DNA of 64,000 nucleotides, taken from Streptococcus alactolyticus (lineage in GTDB: Bacteria > Bacillota > Bacilli > Lactobacillales > Streptococcaceae). A program made the translations under genes and the position numbers. Location of the stretch: contig NZ_JAAXMT010000003.1 of the NCBI RefSeq assembly GCF_012277075.1, positions 83,497 to 147,496 on the forward strand. The letters are read 5' to 3'. The notes below the pieces were generated by a model that worked only from the letters and a program-made list of their open reading frames with translations, did not search any database and was not told the DNA's origin. Shown in pieces: positions 8,728 through 18,088 of this stretch (positions within the stretch are counted from its first letter, which is position 1; every line of letters begins with the position of its first letter).

Positions 8728-8906
8728 AAGGTAAAACAGGTCTTCTTTCTATACTTTGCTACCTGCTATTCTACCAAAAAATCCCCCATCCAGCGATAAA
8801 TTTGATTATTCTGATTGATTTACGCTATAAGGGATCACAGAAATGTGGTATAATGAAGTGTTATCAATAAAGGAGTTTCATTAGCTTCGATTTGAAAGGA
8901 AAGAAA

Positions 8907-10910
8907 ATGACGAGTAAACAACCTTTTTACATTACGACACCGATTTACTACCCATCAGGTAAGCTTCACATTGGTTCAGCTTACACGACAATTGCTTGTG
9001 ACGTTTTAGCCCGTTACAAACGCATGATGAACCACGAAGTCTTTTATTTAACAGGACTTGACGAACACGGTCAAAAAATTCAACAAAAAGCAGAAGAAGC
9101 AGGTATCACGCCACAAGCTTACGTTGACGGCATGGCTGCTGACGTTAAAAAATTGTGGGAAATGCTTGATATTTCTTATGACAAATTTATCCGCACAACA
9201 GATGACTACCATGAAAAAGTGGTGGCTGATGTGTTTGAAAAATTGTTGGCACAAGATGACATTTATTTGGGCGAATATTCAGGTTGGTATTCAGTTTCAG
9301 ATGAAGAATTTTTCACAGAAAGCCAATTAGAAGAAGTTTTCCGTAACGAAAAAGGGGAAGTCATTGGTGGTATTGCCCCTTCTGGTCATGAAGTTGAGTG
9401 GGTTTCTGAGGAGTCATACTTCCTTCGCTTAGGCAAATACGCTGACCGCTTGGTTGACTTTTTCCATGCTCACCCTGATTTTATTCAGCCTGAAGGTCGT
9501 ATGAACGAAATTATCAAAAACTTCATTGAACCTGGTCTTGAAGATTTGGCTGTGAGCCGTACGTCATTTACATGGGGTGTCAAAGTGCCATCTAATCCAA
9601 AACACGTGGTATATGTGTGGATTGATGCTCTATTGAACTATGTGACTGCTCTTGGTTACGACCAAGAAGATCACGCCAACTTTGACAAATTCTGGAACCA
9701 AGGTACTGTTTTCCACATGGTTGGTAAAGATATCTTGCGTTTCCACTCTATTTACTGGCCAATTATGTTGATGATATTGGACATGAAATTGCCAGAACGC
9801 TTGATTGCTCACGGTTGGTTTGTCATGAAAGACGGTAAAATGTCTAAATCAAAAGGTAACGTGGTTTACCCTGAAATGCTGGTAGAACGTTACGGTTTAG
9901 ATCCACTTCGTTATTACCTCATGCGTTCTCTTCCAGTCGGTTCAGATGGAACCTTCACGCCTGAAGATTACGTTGGACGTATCAATTATGAGTTGGCAAA
10001 TGACCTTGGAAACTTGCTCAACCGTACCGTTGCCATGATTAACAAATATTTTGACGGTAAGGTTCCAACATATGTGGAAAATGTGACAGCCTTTGATGCG
10101 GATTTGGCGGCTGTCGTGGCAGAAAATATCGCAGAATACCACAAACAAATGAACGCAGTTGATTACCCACGTGCTTTGGAAGCCGTTTGGAACATCATCT
10201 CACGTACTAATAAATACATTGACGAAACAGCGCCTTGGGTTCTTGCTAAAGACGAGGCTAAACGCGATGAATTGGCAGCTGTAATGGCACATTTGGCGGC
10301 TAGTCTGCGCGTGGTGGCTCATTTGATCCAACCATTTATGATGAGCACCTCAGATGCTATCATGGAACAACTTGGTCTTGGCAATGATTTTGACCTTGAA
10401 AACTTGACCTTGGCTGGTTTCCCAGAAGGTATCACAGTAGTTGCTAAAGGAACACCAATCTTCCCACGTCTTGATATGGAAGAAGAAATTGACTACATCA
10501 AAGCCAACATGGGAGCTGGTGCAGTTGTTGCCGAAGAAAAAGAATGGGACCCAGCAGACGTTGAACTTAACAATGAGAAAAAAGCCATTAAATTTGATGA
10601 TTTTGACAAGGTTGAAATCCGTGTCGCTGAAGTCAAAGAAGTGTCTAAAGTTGAAGGCTCTGAAAAACTCTTGAAATTCCGCTTGGATGCCGGTGATGGT
10701 GAAGACCGTCAAATCCTTTCAGGTATCGCGAAATACTATCCAAACGAACAAGAATTAGTGGGAAAAAAATTACAAATCGTAGCTAATTTGAAACCACGGA
10801 AAATGATGGGCTTGCTCAGTCAAGGAATGATTTTATCAGCTGAACACGATGGCCATTTAACTGTTTTAACAGTGAATCCAAGTGTTCCAAACGGCAGCCA
10901 AATTGGCTAA
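8907..10910 (+). CDS. metG: Methionyl-tRNA synthetase
   Basis: Charges tRNA-Met. About 667 residues. The class I signatures are present: HIGSAY (HIGH) near the N terminus and KMSKSKGN in the middle. No CxxC zinc knuckle is seen (the insertion reads [14 protein letters not shown]). A C-terminal tRNA-binding domain (last about 105 residues, [15 protein letters not shown] to [11 protein letters not shown]) makes it the dimerising long form. ATG 8907 follows GAAAGGAAAG; the upstream in-frame TTG is inside that site and rejected. A TATAAT precedes it at about 8850. Confidence 0.96.
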   Translation: MTSKQPFYITTPIYYPSGKLHIGSAYTTIACDVLARYKRMMNHEVFYLTGLDEHGQKIQQKAEEAGITPQAYVDGMAADVKKLWEMLDISYDKFIRTTDDYHEKVVADVFEKLLAQDDIYLGEYSGWYSVSDEEFFTESQLEEVFRNEKGEVIGGIAPSGHEVEWVSEESYFLRLGKYADRLVDFFHAHPDFIQPEGRMNEIIKNFIEPGLEDLAVSRTSFTWGVKVPSNPKHVVYVWIDALLNYVTALGYDQEDHANFDKFWNQGTVFHMVGKDILRFHSIYWPIMLMILDMKLPERLIAHGWFVMKDGKMSKSKGNVVYPEMLVERYGLDPLRYYLMRSLPVGSDGTFTPEDYVGRINYELANDLGNLLNRTVAMINKYFDGKVPTYVENVTAFDADLAAVVAENIAEYHKQMNAVDYPRALEAVWNIISRTNKYIDETAPWVLAKDEAKRDELAAVMAHLAASLRVVAHLIQPFMMSTSDAIMEQLGLGNDFDLENLTLAGFPEGITVVAKGTPIFPRLDMEEEIDYIKANMGAGAVVAEEKEWDPADVELNNEKKAIKFDDFDKVEIRVAEVKEVSKVEGSEKLLKFRLDAGDGEDRQILSGIAKYYPNEQELVGKKLQIVANLKPRKMMGLLSQGMILSAEHDGHLTVLTVNPSVPNGSQIG

Positions 10911-10920
10911 GAGAGCAGAA

Positions 10921-10955
10921 TATTCAGCCTCAAATCAGAGGCTGAGTATTTGTTT
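10921..10955 (+). terminator. Terminator after metG
   Basis: Stem CAGCCTC (10925-10931) / GAGGCTG (10938-10944) followed by a T-rich stretch. Nothing else clear is seen between here and 11068. Confidence 0.7.
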
Positions 10956-11067
10956 GTTGAGGAATGAAACTCCTTTCAAGAAATGACAGTTTATTTTCAT
11001 TTAAGTTTCCTTTGCTAGATTTTAAGGGACTTTTAACTGAAAAAACGAATAGAATTGAGAAAAACAG

Positions 11068-12303
11068 ATGAGTTTAACGATTTTATCCAGAGCGGATTAC
11101 GAACAAGTGAGTGCCTCTTTTAAAGAACGCTCGTTTATGCAGTCTGTCGAAATGGCAGATTTACTTGAAAAACGTGGGTTTGAGGTGACTTTTCTAGGTT
11201 TGGAGGCAGACGGAGCTATCCAGGTGGCTGGCATTTTGTATAGCAAGGCGATGACAGGTGGGCTTCACATGGAAATCAATTCAGGTCCAGCTTCTAAGAA
11301 CCCAGCCTATCTTTCAGACTTTTATCGGGAATTACAAGCCTACGCCAAGGAAAATGGCGCCTTGGAGCTGATTGTCAAACCTTATGACATTTATCAAAGT
11401 TTTGATACCCATGGCAATCCCAACGACGATGAAAGACCAGAATTGATTACAGATTTGACAGACCTTGGCTATCACTATGATGGTTTGCAGACGGGCTACC
11501 CTGATGGTGAACCAGATTGGCATTATGTCAAGGATTTGACAGGCTTGACACCTGAAACGCTACGCAACTCCTTCAGTAAAAAAGGACGCCCTTTGGTTAA
11601 TAAGACCAATTCTTTCGGTATCAAGGTGCGTCGCCTCAAACGTGATGAATTGTCTATTTTTAAAGAAATCACAGCTTCCACATCAGCAAGACGCGATTAT
11701 CAAGACAAGCCTTTAGATTATTATGAGGACTTTTATGATAGTTTTGGGGATAATTGTGAATTTATGATTGCGACTTTGAATTTTAAAGATTATCTAAACA
11801 ACCTTCAAGAAGGTTATGATGATATTGCGGCTCAGTTAGCGGTTTTAAATCAAAAAATTGCTGACGGGGTCAACTCAGCTAAGGTTAACAAACAAAAAGC
11901 GCAGTTGGATAAGCAAATTGCCACTTTTGACGTTCGTATCAAGGAAGCTAAGGACTTGATTGCTCAGCACGGTTCAGAAGATGTGGTCTTGGCAGGTAGT
12001 CTCTTTATCTACACACCACAAGAAGCGGTTTACCTTTTCAGCGGTTCTTACACCGAATTTAACAAATTCTACGCACCAGTAGTGCTGCAAGAGCACGTCA
12101 TGACAGAAGCTATTAAACGTGGCATTACCTTTTATAACTTCCTTGGTATTCAAGGTGTTTTCGACGGTAGCGATGGTGTCCTTCGTTTCAAACAAAATTT
12201 CAATGGTTACATTGTCCGTAAAATGGGGACTTTCCGTTATTACCCACGCCCTAGATTGCATAAAGCCATTACAGCAGTGAAAAAGTTGTTAGGAAGAGCC
12301 TAA
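11068..12303 (+). CDS. FemABX-family peptidoglycan aminoacyltransferase (MurM/MurN type)
   Basis: A 411-residue member of the Fem family, which transfers amino acids from aminoacyl-tRNA to the lipid II lysine to build interpeptide bridges. Family features are RSFMQSVEMADLLEKRG near the N terminus, GGLHMEINSGP, and C-terminal FLGIQGVFDGSDGVLRFKQNFNG. The insert at about residues 245-305 is charged and helical, matching the tRNA-synthetase-like coiled-coil arm. Whether it is the MurM or MurN orthologue cannot be settled here. Single gene, weak ribosome-binding site (TTGAGAAA). Confidence 0.88.
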   Translation: MSLTILSRADYEQVSASFKERSFMQSVEMADLLEKRGFEVTFLGLEADGAIQVAGILYSKAMTGGLHMEINSGPASKNPAYLSDFYRELQAYAKENGALELIVKPYDIYQSFDTHGNPNDDERPELITDLTDLGYHYDGLQTGYPDGEPDWHYVKDLTGLTPETLRNSFSKKGRPLVNKTNSFGIKVRRLKRDELSIFKEITASTSARRDYQDKPLDYYEDFYDSFGDNCEFMIATLNFKDYLNNLQEGYDDIAAQLAVLNQKIADGVNSAKVNKQKAQLDKQIATFDVRIKEAKDLIAQHGSEDVVLAGSLFIYTPQEAVYLFSGSYTEFNKFYAPVVLQEHVMTEAIKRGITFYNFLGIQGVFDGSDGVLRFKQNFNGYIVRKMGTFRYYPRPRLHKAITAVKKLLGRA

Positions 12304-12312
12304 CCATTCGTC

Positions 12313-12338
12313 AAAACGAGCTTACGGGCTCGTTTTTT
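12313..12338 (+). terminator. Terminator after the Fem-family gene
   Basis: AAAACGAGC (12313-12321) pairs with GCTCGTTTT (12328-12336), loop TTACGG, followed by T residues. Confidence 0.85.
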
Positions 12339-12373
12339 GATATACTAGATATAGTAACAACAAGGAGAGAAAA

Positions 12374-12610
12374 ATGACTTTTGAAGAGATTTTACCAGGA
12401 TTAAAAGCGAAGAAAAAATACGTGCGTACAGGCTGGGGCGGTGCCGAAAACTACGTGCAATTGTTTGACAGTATTGAGCAAAACGGTGTGGCTTTGCCAG
12501 TGACCCCTTATTTCCTCATCAACGTTTCTGGTGAGGGCGAGGGCTTTTCTACGTGGTCACCGACCCCTTGTGACGTTTTAGCGACCGATTGGGTGGAAGT
12601 CCATGACTAA
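12374..12610 (+). CDS. DUF2829 / Thoeris anti-defence 2 (Tad2)-like protein
   Basis: A small acidic protein of 78 residues. It matches the DUF2829 pattern: an N-terminal F-E-L helix region, KKYVRTGWGG, NYVQLFD, then FSTWSPTPCDVLATDWVEV at the end. The family includes phage Tad2, which sequesters the cyclic ADP-ribose signal of Thoeris immunity. Many members are chromosomal with unknown roles, so the anti-defence function is not shown here. Good AAGGAG site. It overlaps the following SDR gene by 8 bp, so the two are translationally coupled. Confidence 0.8.
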   Translation: MTFEEILPGLKAKKKYVRTGWGGAENYVQLFDSIEQNGVALPVTPYFLINVSGEGEGFSTWSPTPCDVLATDWVEVHD

Positions 12611-13301
12611 GGTGCTTATCACAGGCGTCAGTTCTGGCATTGGACTGGCACAAGCTCGTCTTTTTTTGAAAAATGGCTGCGCAGTTTATGGGGTTGACAA
12701 ATCAGAAGCCCCTGATATTCAAGAAGAGAATTTTCATTTTTTGCAGTTGGATATCACAGGGAATTTAGCTGCGCTTTTTGATGTTGTGCCTGATGTGGAT
12801 ATCCTATGCAATACGGCAGGTATTCTCGATGCTTACAAGCCCTTGCTGGCTATATCAGATGACGAAATAGCAGATGTTTTTCAGACCAATTTCTTTGCAA
12901 CCGTTGCTATTACTCGCCATTATTTAGCCAAGATGGTGGAACGACAAGCGGGCATCATTATCAATATGTGTTCGATTGCGTCTTTTATGGCAGGTGGGGG
13001 TGGAGCAGCCTATACAGCGAGCAAACACGCACTTGCAGGTTTCACCCGCCAGCTTGCCCTTGATTATGCCAAAGACAAGGTTCAGGTTTTTGGTATTGCA
13101 CCAGGTGCGGTTAAGACAGCCATGACAGCTAGTGATTTTGAACCAGGCGGGTTGGCTGATTGGGTAGCTCAAGAAACCCCAATTGGACGTTGGAGTAGCC
13201 CTGACGAAATAGCAGAATTAACAGGCTTTTTAGCCTCAGGCAAAGCCAGCTCTATGCAGGGCGAAATTGTTAAAATTGACGGTGGCTGGAGTTTGAAGTA
13301 G
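12603..13301 (+). CDS. SDR-family oxidoreductase
   Basis: A 232-residue classical short-chain dehydrogenase/reductase. The N-terminal cofactor motif TGVSSGIGLAQA, the catalytic Tyr and Lys in YTASKHALAG, and the C-terminal GEIVKIDGGWSLK are clear. It most resembles 3-oxoacyl-ACP reductases, but the FabG of fatty-acid synthesis sits in its own cluster in streptococci, so this is an SDR of unknown substrate. It overlaps the DUF2829 gene and is followed after 9 bp by the ASCH gene. Confidence 0.88.
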   Translation: MTKVLITGVSSGIGLAQARLFLKNGCAVYGVDKSEAPDIQEENFHFLQLDITGNLAALFDVVPDVDILCNTAGILDAYKPLLAISDDEIADVFQTNFFATVAITRHYLAKMVERQAGIIINMCSIASFMAGGGGAAYTASKHALAGFTRQLALDYAKDKVQVFGIAPGAVKTAMTASDFEPGGLADWVAQETPIGRWSSPDEIAELTGFLASGKASSMQGEIVKIDGGWSLK

Positions 13302-13310
13302 GAGAAAACT

Positions 13311-13754
13311 ATGAATGCACAAGAACTTTGGAACAAGTATAAGAAAATGAATCCTTCAATCGGAGATGACATTGACGCTTGGCAATTTGGTACGGAAGCT
13401 GATGCGTTGGCACAGTTGGTCCTTGAGGAAACCAAAACGGCGACAGCACCGGCCTATGATTTGTACCACATTGACAATGTCCCCCTGCCTGAAGTTGGGT
13501 CTTATGATGTGATTTTAGATAGCAAAGACCGAGCAGTTTGCATTATTCAGATTAAAAAAGTCTCTGTTGTACCTTTTAAAGAAGTCTCGGAGAAGCATGC
13601 TTTCAAAGAAGGTGAGGGTGATAAATCGCTTGCTTACTGGCGAGATGTTCACGAAGCATTTTTCAAACCCTATTTTAAAGAATGTGGGTTGACATTCACA
13701 CCAGAAAGCTTAATCGTTTTAGAAGAATTTGAAGTGGTTTATCCCACAGTTTAG
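13311..13754 (+). CDS. ASCH-domain protein
   Basis: A 147-residue ASCH-fold protein. The GxKxxT-like element reads EETKTATAPAY, with WQFGTEADALAQLV before it and LAYWRDVHEAFFKPYF after. ASCH domains are PUA-related and proposed to bind RNA; some are nucleases or amidohydrolases. The activity of this member is unknown. A good AGGAG site precedes the ATG, and it is the third gene of the DUF2829 operon. Confidence 0.85.
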   Translation: MNAQELWNKYKKMNPSIGDDIDAWQFGTEADALAQLVLEETKTATAPAYDLYHIDNVPLPEVGSYDVILDSKDRAVCIIQIKKVSVVPFKEVSEKHAFKEGEGDKSLAYWRDVHEAFFKPYFKECGLTFTPESLIVLEEFEVVYPTV

Positions 13755-13777
13755 TAAGATACGATAGGAGGAAATTC

Positions 13778-14749
13778 ATGAAATTAGCCATTTTAGGAAC
13801 AGGAAAAATCGTTGACGAGGTCTTGCCTGTTTTAAAAGAAATCAACGGCATTGCGATTGAAGCTATTTTGTCAACGCCACGCAGTTTAGAAAAAGCGCAC
13901 CAATTGGCGAAGCTTTACGACATCACTCAGGTGACTAGCGACTATGATAGCCTTTTGGCAAATCCAAACGTTGATACGGTTTATGTTGCCCTGCCGAATC
14001 ACCTTCATTATGCCTATGCCAAGAAGGCTTTGCTGGCGGGCAAACACGTGATTTGTGAGAAGCCTTTTACAATGACCTTAGACGAATTTGAAGACTTGAC
14101 TCAGATTGCCGAGCAGCAGCAACGCATTTTGCTAGAAGCCATTACCAATCAATATTTGGGTAATTTCACCTCTATCAAGGCCAATCTTGCCAAGTTAGGT
14201 GAGATTAAGATTGTTACCTGTAATTATTCCCAATATTCGTCGCGTTATGATGCTTTCAAGCGCGGGGAAATTGCGCCAGCCTTTGACCCACAAAAAGGTG
14301 GCGGTGCCCTCCGTGATTTAAATATTTATAATATTCATTTGGTGGTAGGCTTGTTTGGGAAACCGCAACGGGTACAGTATCTGGCTAATATGGAGCGTGA
14401 GGTGGATACGTCTGGTATTTTGCTTATGGACTATGGCGATTTCAAAGCGGTTTGTATCGGTGCCAAGGATTGTGCGGCAGAACTGACTTCAACTATTCAG
14501 GGCAATAAAGGTTCTTTGGCCATTCTTGGTGCTACCAATACCTTGCCCGAAATAGCACTGGCACTCAATGAAGAAAGCAAGACGATTATCAACGAAAACA
14601 CGCTCAATCACCGAATGCACGATGAATTTGTGGCCTTTCAAGCTATTATTGAGCAAGAAAATATGACAGCTACCAAGCTTGCCCTAGACCATAGCCGCTT
14701 GGTTATGGAAGTCTTGGAACAAGCTGTTCAAATTATGTGGCATCAGTAA
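13778..14749 (+). CDS. Gfo/Idh/MocA-family oxidoreductase
   Basis: A 323-residue NAD(P)-dependent sugar or inositol-type dehydrogenase. The N-terminal Rossmann motif reads LAILGTGKIV, followed by DTVYVALPNHLHYAYAKKAL and the family-defining GKHVICEKPFT, with the catalytic Lys in EKP. The C-terminal alpha/beta domain is complete. AGGAGG sits seven bases before ATG. It is the last gene of the DUF2829-SDR-ASCH unit and the second putative dehydrogenase in it. The substrate is unknown. Confidence 0.9.
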   Translation: MKLAILGTGKIVDEVLPVLKEINGIAIEAILSTPRSLEKAHQLAKLYDITQVTSDYDSLLANPNVDTVYVALPNHLHYAYAKKALLAGKHVICEKPFTMTLDEFEDLTQIAEQQQRILLEAITNQYLGNFTSIKANLAKLGEIKIVTCNYSQYSSRYDAFKRGEIAPAFDPQKGGGALRDLNIYNIHLVVGLFGKPQRVQYLANMEREVDTSGILLMDYGDFKAVCIGAKDCAAELTSTIQGNKGSLAILGATNTLPEIALALNEESKTIINENTLNHRMHDEFVAFQAIIEQENMTATKLALDHSRLVMEVLEQAVQIMWHQ

Positions 14750-14779
14750 CTTAAAAATCATGTTCAGTTATGTTAATTA

Positions 14780-14788
14780 TGGTATAAT
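14780..14788 (+). promoter_or_regulatory. Extended -10 promoter of glmU
   Basis: TGG-TATAAT (14780-14788), no clear -35. A leader of about 60 nt follows, containing a weak GTGTGA/TCGCAC hairpin, before AAGGAA and the ATG. Confidence 0.65.
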
Positions 14789-14843
14789 GGAATAGATTGT
14801 GTGAGAAAGTACAAAGTATTCGCACGCTACTCTATATTTATAA

Positions 14844-16244
<1,401 letters not shown>

Positions 16245-16251
16245 TAGCATG

Positions 16252-16284
16252 GAATCTGAGATGAGGGTCTCAGGTTCTTTATTT
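16252..16284 (+). terminator. Probable terminator after glmU
   Basis: Ten-bp stem (16252-16261 / 16268-16277, one T-G pair), loop TGAGGG. The T tract is interrupted, so termination may be partial. Confidence 0.65.
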
Positions 16285-16409
16285 GCCTTGCGCTTTTAGA
16301 TTTTTTTAGCATTTTTGCGTTATCATAGTAAGGATATTTTGACAATAATGGCATTTCTGGCAAATTTATAGTAGAATCAAACGTGAAAGGTATTTTAAAG
16401 GTAGAGCAG

Positions 16410-16964
16410 ATGGATTTTGAGGAAAAAACAATTAAACGCACTGAGGTTTTTGATGGGCATATTTTTAAGGTTGTCGTGGATGACGTGGAATTGCCTAATC
16501 AATTAGGGCAAGCTAAACGGGAATTGATTTTTCACGGTGGGGCGGTGGCCGTTTTGCCAGTGACCAAGGACAATCGCATTGTCTTGGTTAAGCAGTACCG
16601 CAAGGCGATTGAAAAAGTGTCTTATGAAATTCCAGCAGGGAAATTGGAAGCTGGTGAAGCTCAGCATGAGCAAGAAGCTGCGGCGCGTGAATTGGAAGAA
16701 GAAACAGGCTACTCAGGACAATTAACAAAAATCTATAATTTTTACACTGCAACAGGCTTTTGCAATGAAAAAATCAGATTGTATCTTGGAACTGATTTGC
16801 AAAAAGTGCCGAATCCTCGTCCGCAAGATGACGATGAAGTCCTTGAAATCTTGGAGTTGACTTATGCAGAATGCATGGATTTGGTTGCTTCGGGAGCTAT
16901 CGAGGATGCTAAAACGATTATCGCCCTACAATATTACGCGTTAACATTTGGAGGAAACTTGTAA
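16410..16964 (+). CDS. nudF: ADP-ribose pyrophosphatase (Nudix)
   Basis: Nudix hydrolase of 184 residues, most like ADP-ribose/ADP-sugar pyrophosphatases. The Nudix box GX5EX7REUXEEXGU is intact (GKLEAGEAQHEQ then AAARELEEETGY). VDDVELPNQLGQAKRELI matches the NudF N-terminal domain. I start at ATG 16410 (AAAGG about nine bases upstream, streptococcal homologues begin M-FEEKT), not GTG 16383. It overlaps macP by one base. Confidence 0.92.
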   Translation: MDFEEKTIKRTEVFDGHIFKVVVDDVELPNQLGQAKRELIFHGGAVAVLPVTKDNRIVLVKQYRKAIEKVSYEIPAGKLEAGEAQHEQEAAARELEEETGYSGQLTKIYNFYTATGFCNEKIRLYLGTDLQKVPNPRPQDDDEVLEILELTYAECMDLVASGAIEDAKTIIALQYYALTFGGNL

Positions 16965-17284
16965 TGGGAAAACCACTTTTAACAGACGAGATAATCGAGC
17001 GTGCTAACCGTGGTGAACTTTTTTATGATGACATGATGACTGACGATGAAGAAACGAAAGTTATTCGGACAGATCGTTACGACAGCATTATACCGCCTGA
17101 AGAGTATGCTGAGAGAGGCTTTTTAGAAAGATGGACCAACCGCAAGCAAAAGGATCAGTTCGTCTATAAAAGCCGTCGGATTGAAAATGTCAAGCGAAGC
17201 CGTTTTCAACGCAAATTAAACTTGGCGATATTGATTATCTTTCTTTTGCTAGTGGCGTTATTCTACGCTGTGTTTAAACTCTAA
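16964..17284 (+). CDS. macP: Midcell-associated PASTA-kinase substrate MacP
   Basis: A 106-residue single-pass membrane protein. An acidic and basic cytoplasmic N-terminal part is followed by one C-terminal membrane helix (about 83-104, LNLAILIIFLLLVALFYAVF). In pneumococcus MacP activates PBP2a and is phosphorylated by StkP on a threonine; the corresponding residue here is probably Thr31 in DDEETKVIRT. The nudF-macP-mtnN order supports the call. Membrane topology is read from sequence; the function is by orthology. Confidence 0.87.
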   Translation: MGKPLLTDEIIERANRGELFYDDMMTDDEETKVIRTDRYDSIIPPEEYAERGFLERWTNRKQKDQFVYKSRRIENVKRSRFQRKLNLAILIIFLLLVALFYAVFKL

Positions 17285-17295
17285 GAAAGCGAGAA

Positions 17296-17336
17296 AAGGA
17301 GGACAAGCCACTGCTTAAGCGGTGTGCGAAGATGTG
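17296..17336 (+). promoter_or_regulatory. Split ribosome-binding site with hairpin, mtnN
   Basis: AAGGAGG (17296-17302) is 34 nt from ATG 17337. A hairpin lies between (CACTGC 17309-17314 / GCGGTG 17319-17324, loop TTAA, extendable by two pairs past a bulged T). Folding cuts the effective spacing to about 13 nt. A weak GAAG at 17328-17331 could also serve. Confidence 0.5.
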
Positions 17337-18029
17337 ATGAAAATTGGAATTATAGCAGCAATGGAGCAAGAATTACGACTTCTTGTAGACCATTTGGAAA
17401 ATAAAGTCGAACACCATGTTTTAGGAAACACGTATTACGAAGGAAAACTGGGCCGTCATCAAGTTGTCTTGGTGCAATCAGGTGTCGGAAAAGTCATGTC
17501 AGCTATGTCGGTTGCCATTTTGACGGACCATTTTGGAGTGGATGCCTTGATTAACACAGGGTCAGCTGGCGCTGTTGCAGAAGGTTTGCAAATTGGCGAT
17601 GTTGTTGTGGCTGACACTTTAGCTTACCACGATGTTGATTTGACAGCCTTTGGCTATGACTACGGTCAAATGTCTATGCAACCTTTGTATTTTGAATCTG
17701 ATAAAACATTCGTGGAAACGTTTGAGCAAGTCTTGAGTGAAGCAGACGTGTCAAGCCATATTGGTTTGATTGCGACAGGAGATTCTTTTATCGCTGGCCA
17801 AGATAAAATTGATGCCATCAAATCTGTTTTCCCACAGGTTTTAGCGGTTGAAATGGAAGGGGCTGCAATTGCCCAAGCCGCTCACAGTTTGAAAAAGCCA
17901 TTTGTTGTTGTGCGTGCCATGTCTGACACCGCAGCCCACGATGCTAACATTACCTTTGATGAATTTATCATTGCAGCAGGTAAACAATCTGCTGAGATTT
18001 TGTTAGCCTTCTTAGAAAAATTAACTTAA
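17337..18029 (+). CDS. mtnN: 5'-methylthioadenosine/S-adenosylhomocysteine nucleosidase
   Basis: Cleaves adenine from methylthioadenosine and S-adenosylhomocysteine, feeding methionine salvage and, through S-ribosylhomocysteine, LuxS/AI-2. Features are MKIGIIAAMEQE, QSGVGKVMSAM, NTGSAGAVA, VEMEGAAIAQ and the catalytic Asp in RAMSDTAA. About 230 residues from ATG 17337; the upstream GTG 17322 is inside a hairpin and unlikely. Third gene of nudF-macP-mtnN. Confidence 0.95.
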   Translation: MKIGIIAAMEQELRLLVDHLENKVEHHVLGNTYYEGKLGRHQVVLVQSGVGKVMSAMSVAILTDHFGVDALINTGSAGAVAEGLQIGDVVVADTLAYHDVDLTAFGYDYGQMSMQPLYFESDKTFVETFEQVLSEADVSSHIGLIATGDSFIAGQDKIDAIKSVFPQVLAVEMEGAAIAQAAHSLKKPFVVVRAMSDTAAHDANITFDEFIIAAGKQSAEILLAFLEKLT

Positions 18030-18044
18030 ATAGCATCTAAACCT

Positions 18045-18085
18045 AAAAAAGAAGAAAGTACCGAGTGGTATTTTCTTCTTTTTTT
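18045..18085. terminator. Bidirectional terminator, mtnN / alkaline phosphatase
   Basis: Long stem of an A-rich arm ending GAAAGTACC and GGTATTTTC running into a T tract, symmetrical enough to serve both convergent genes. Confidence 0.9.
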
Positions 18086-18088
18086 GCT

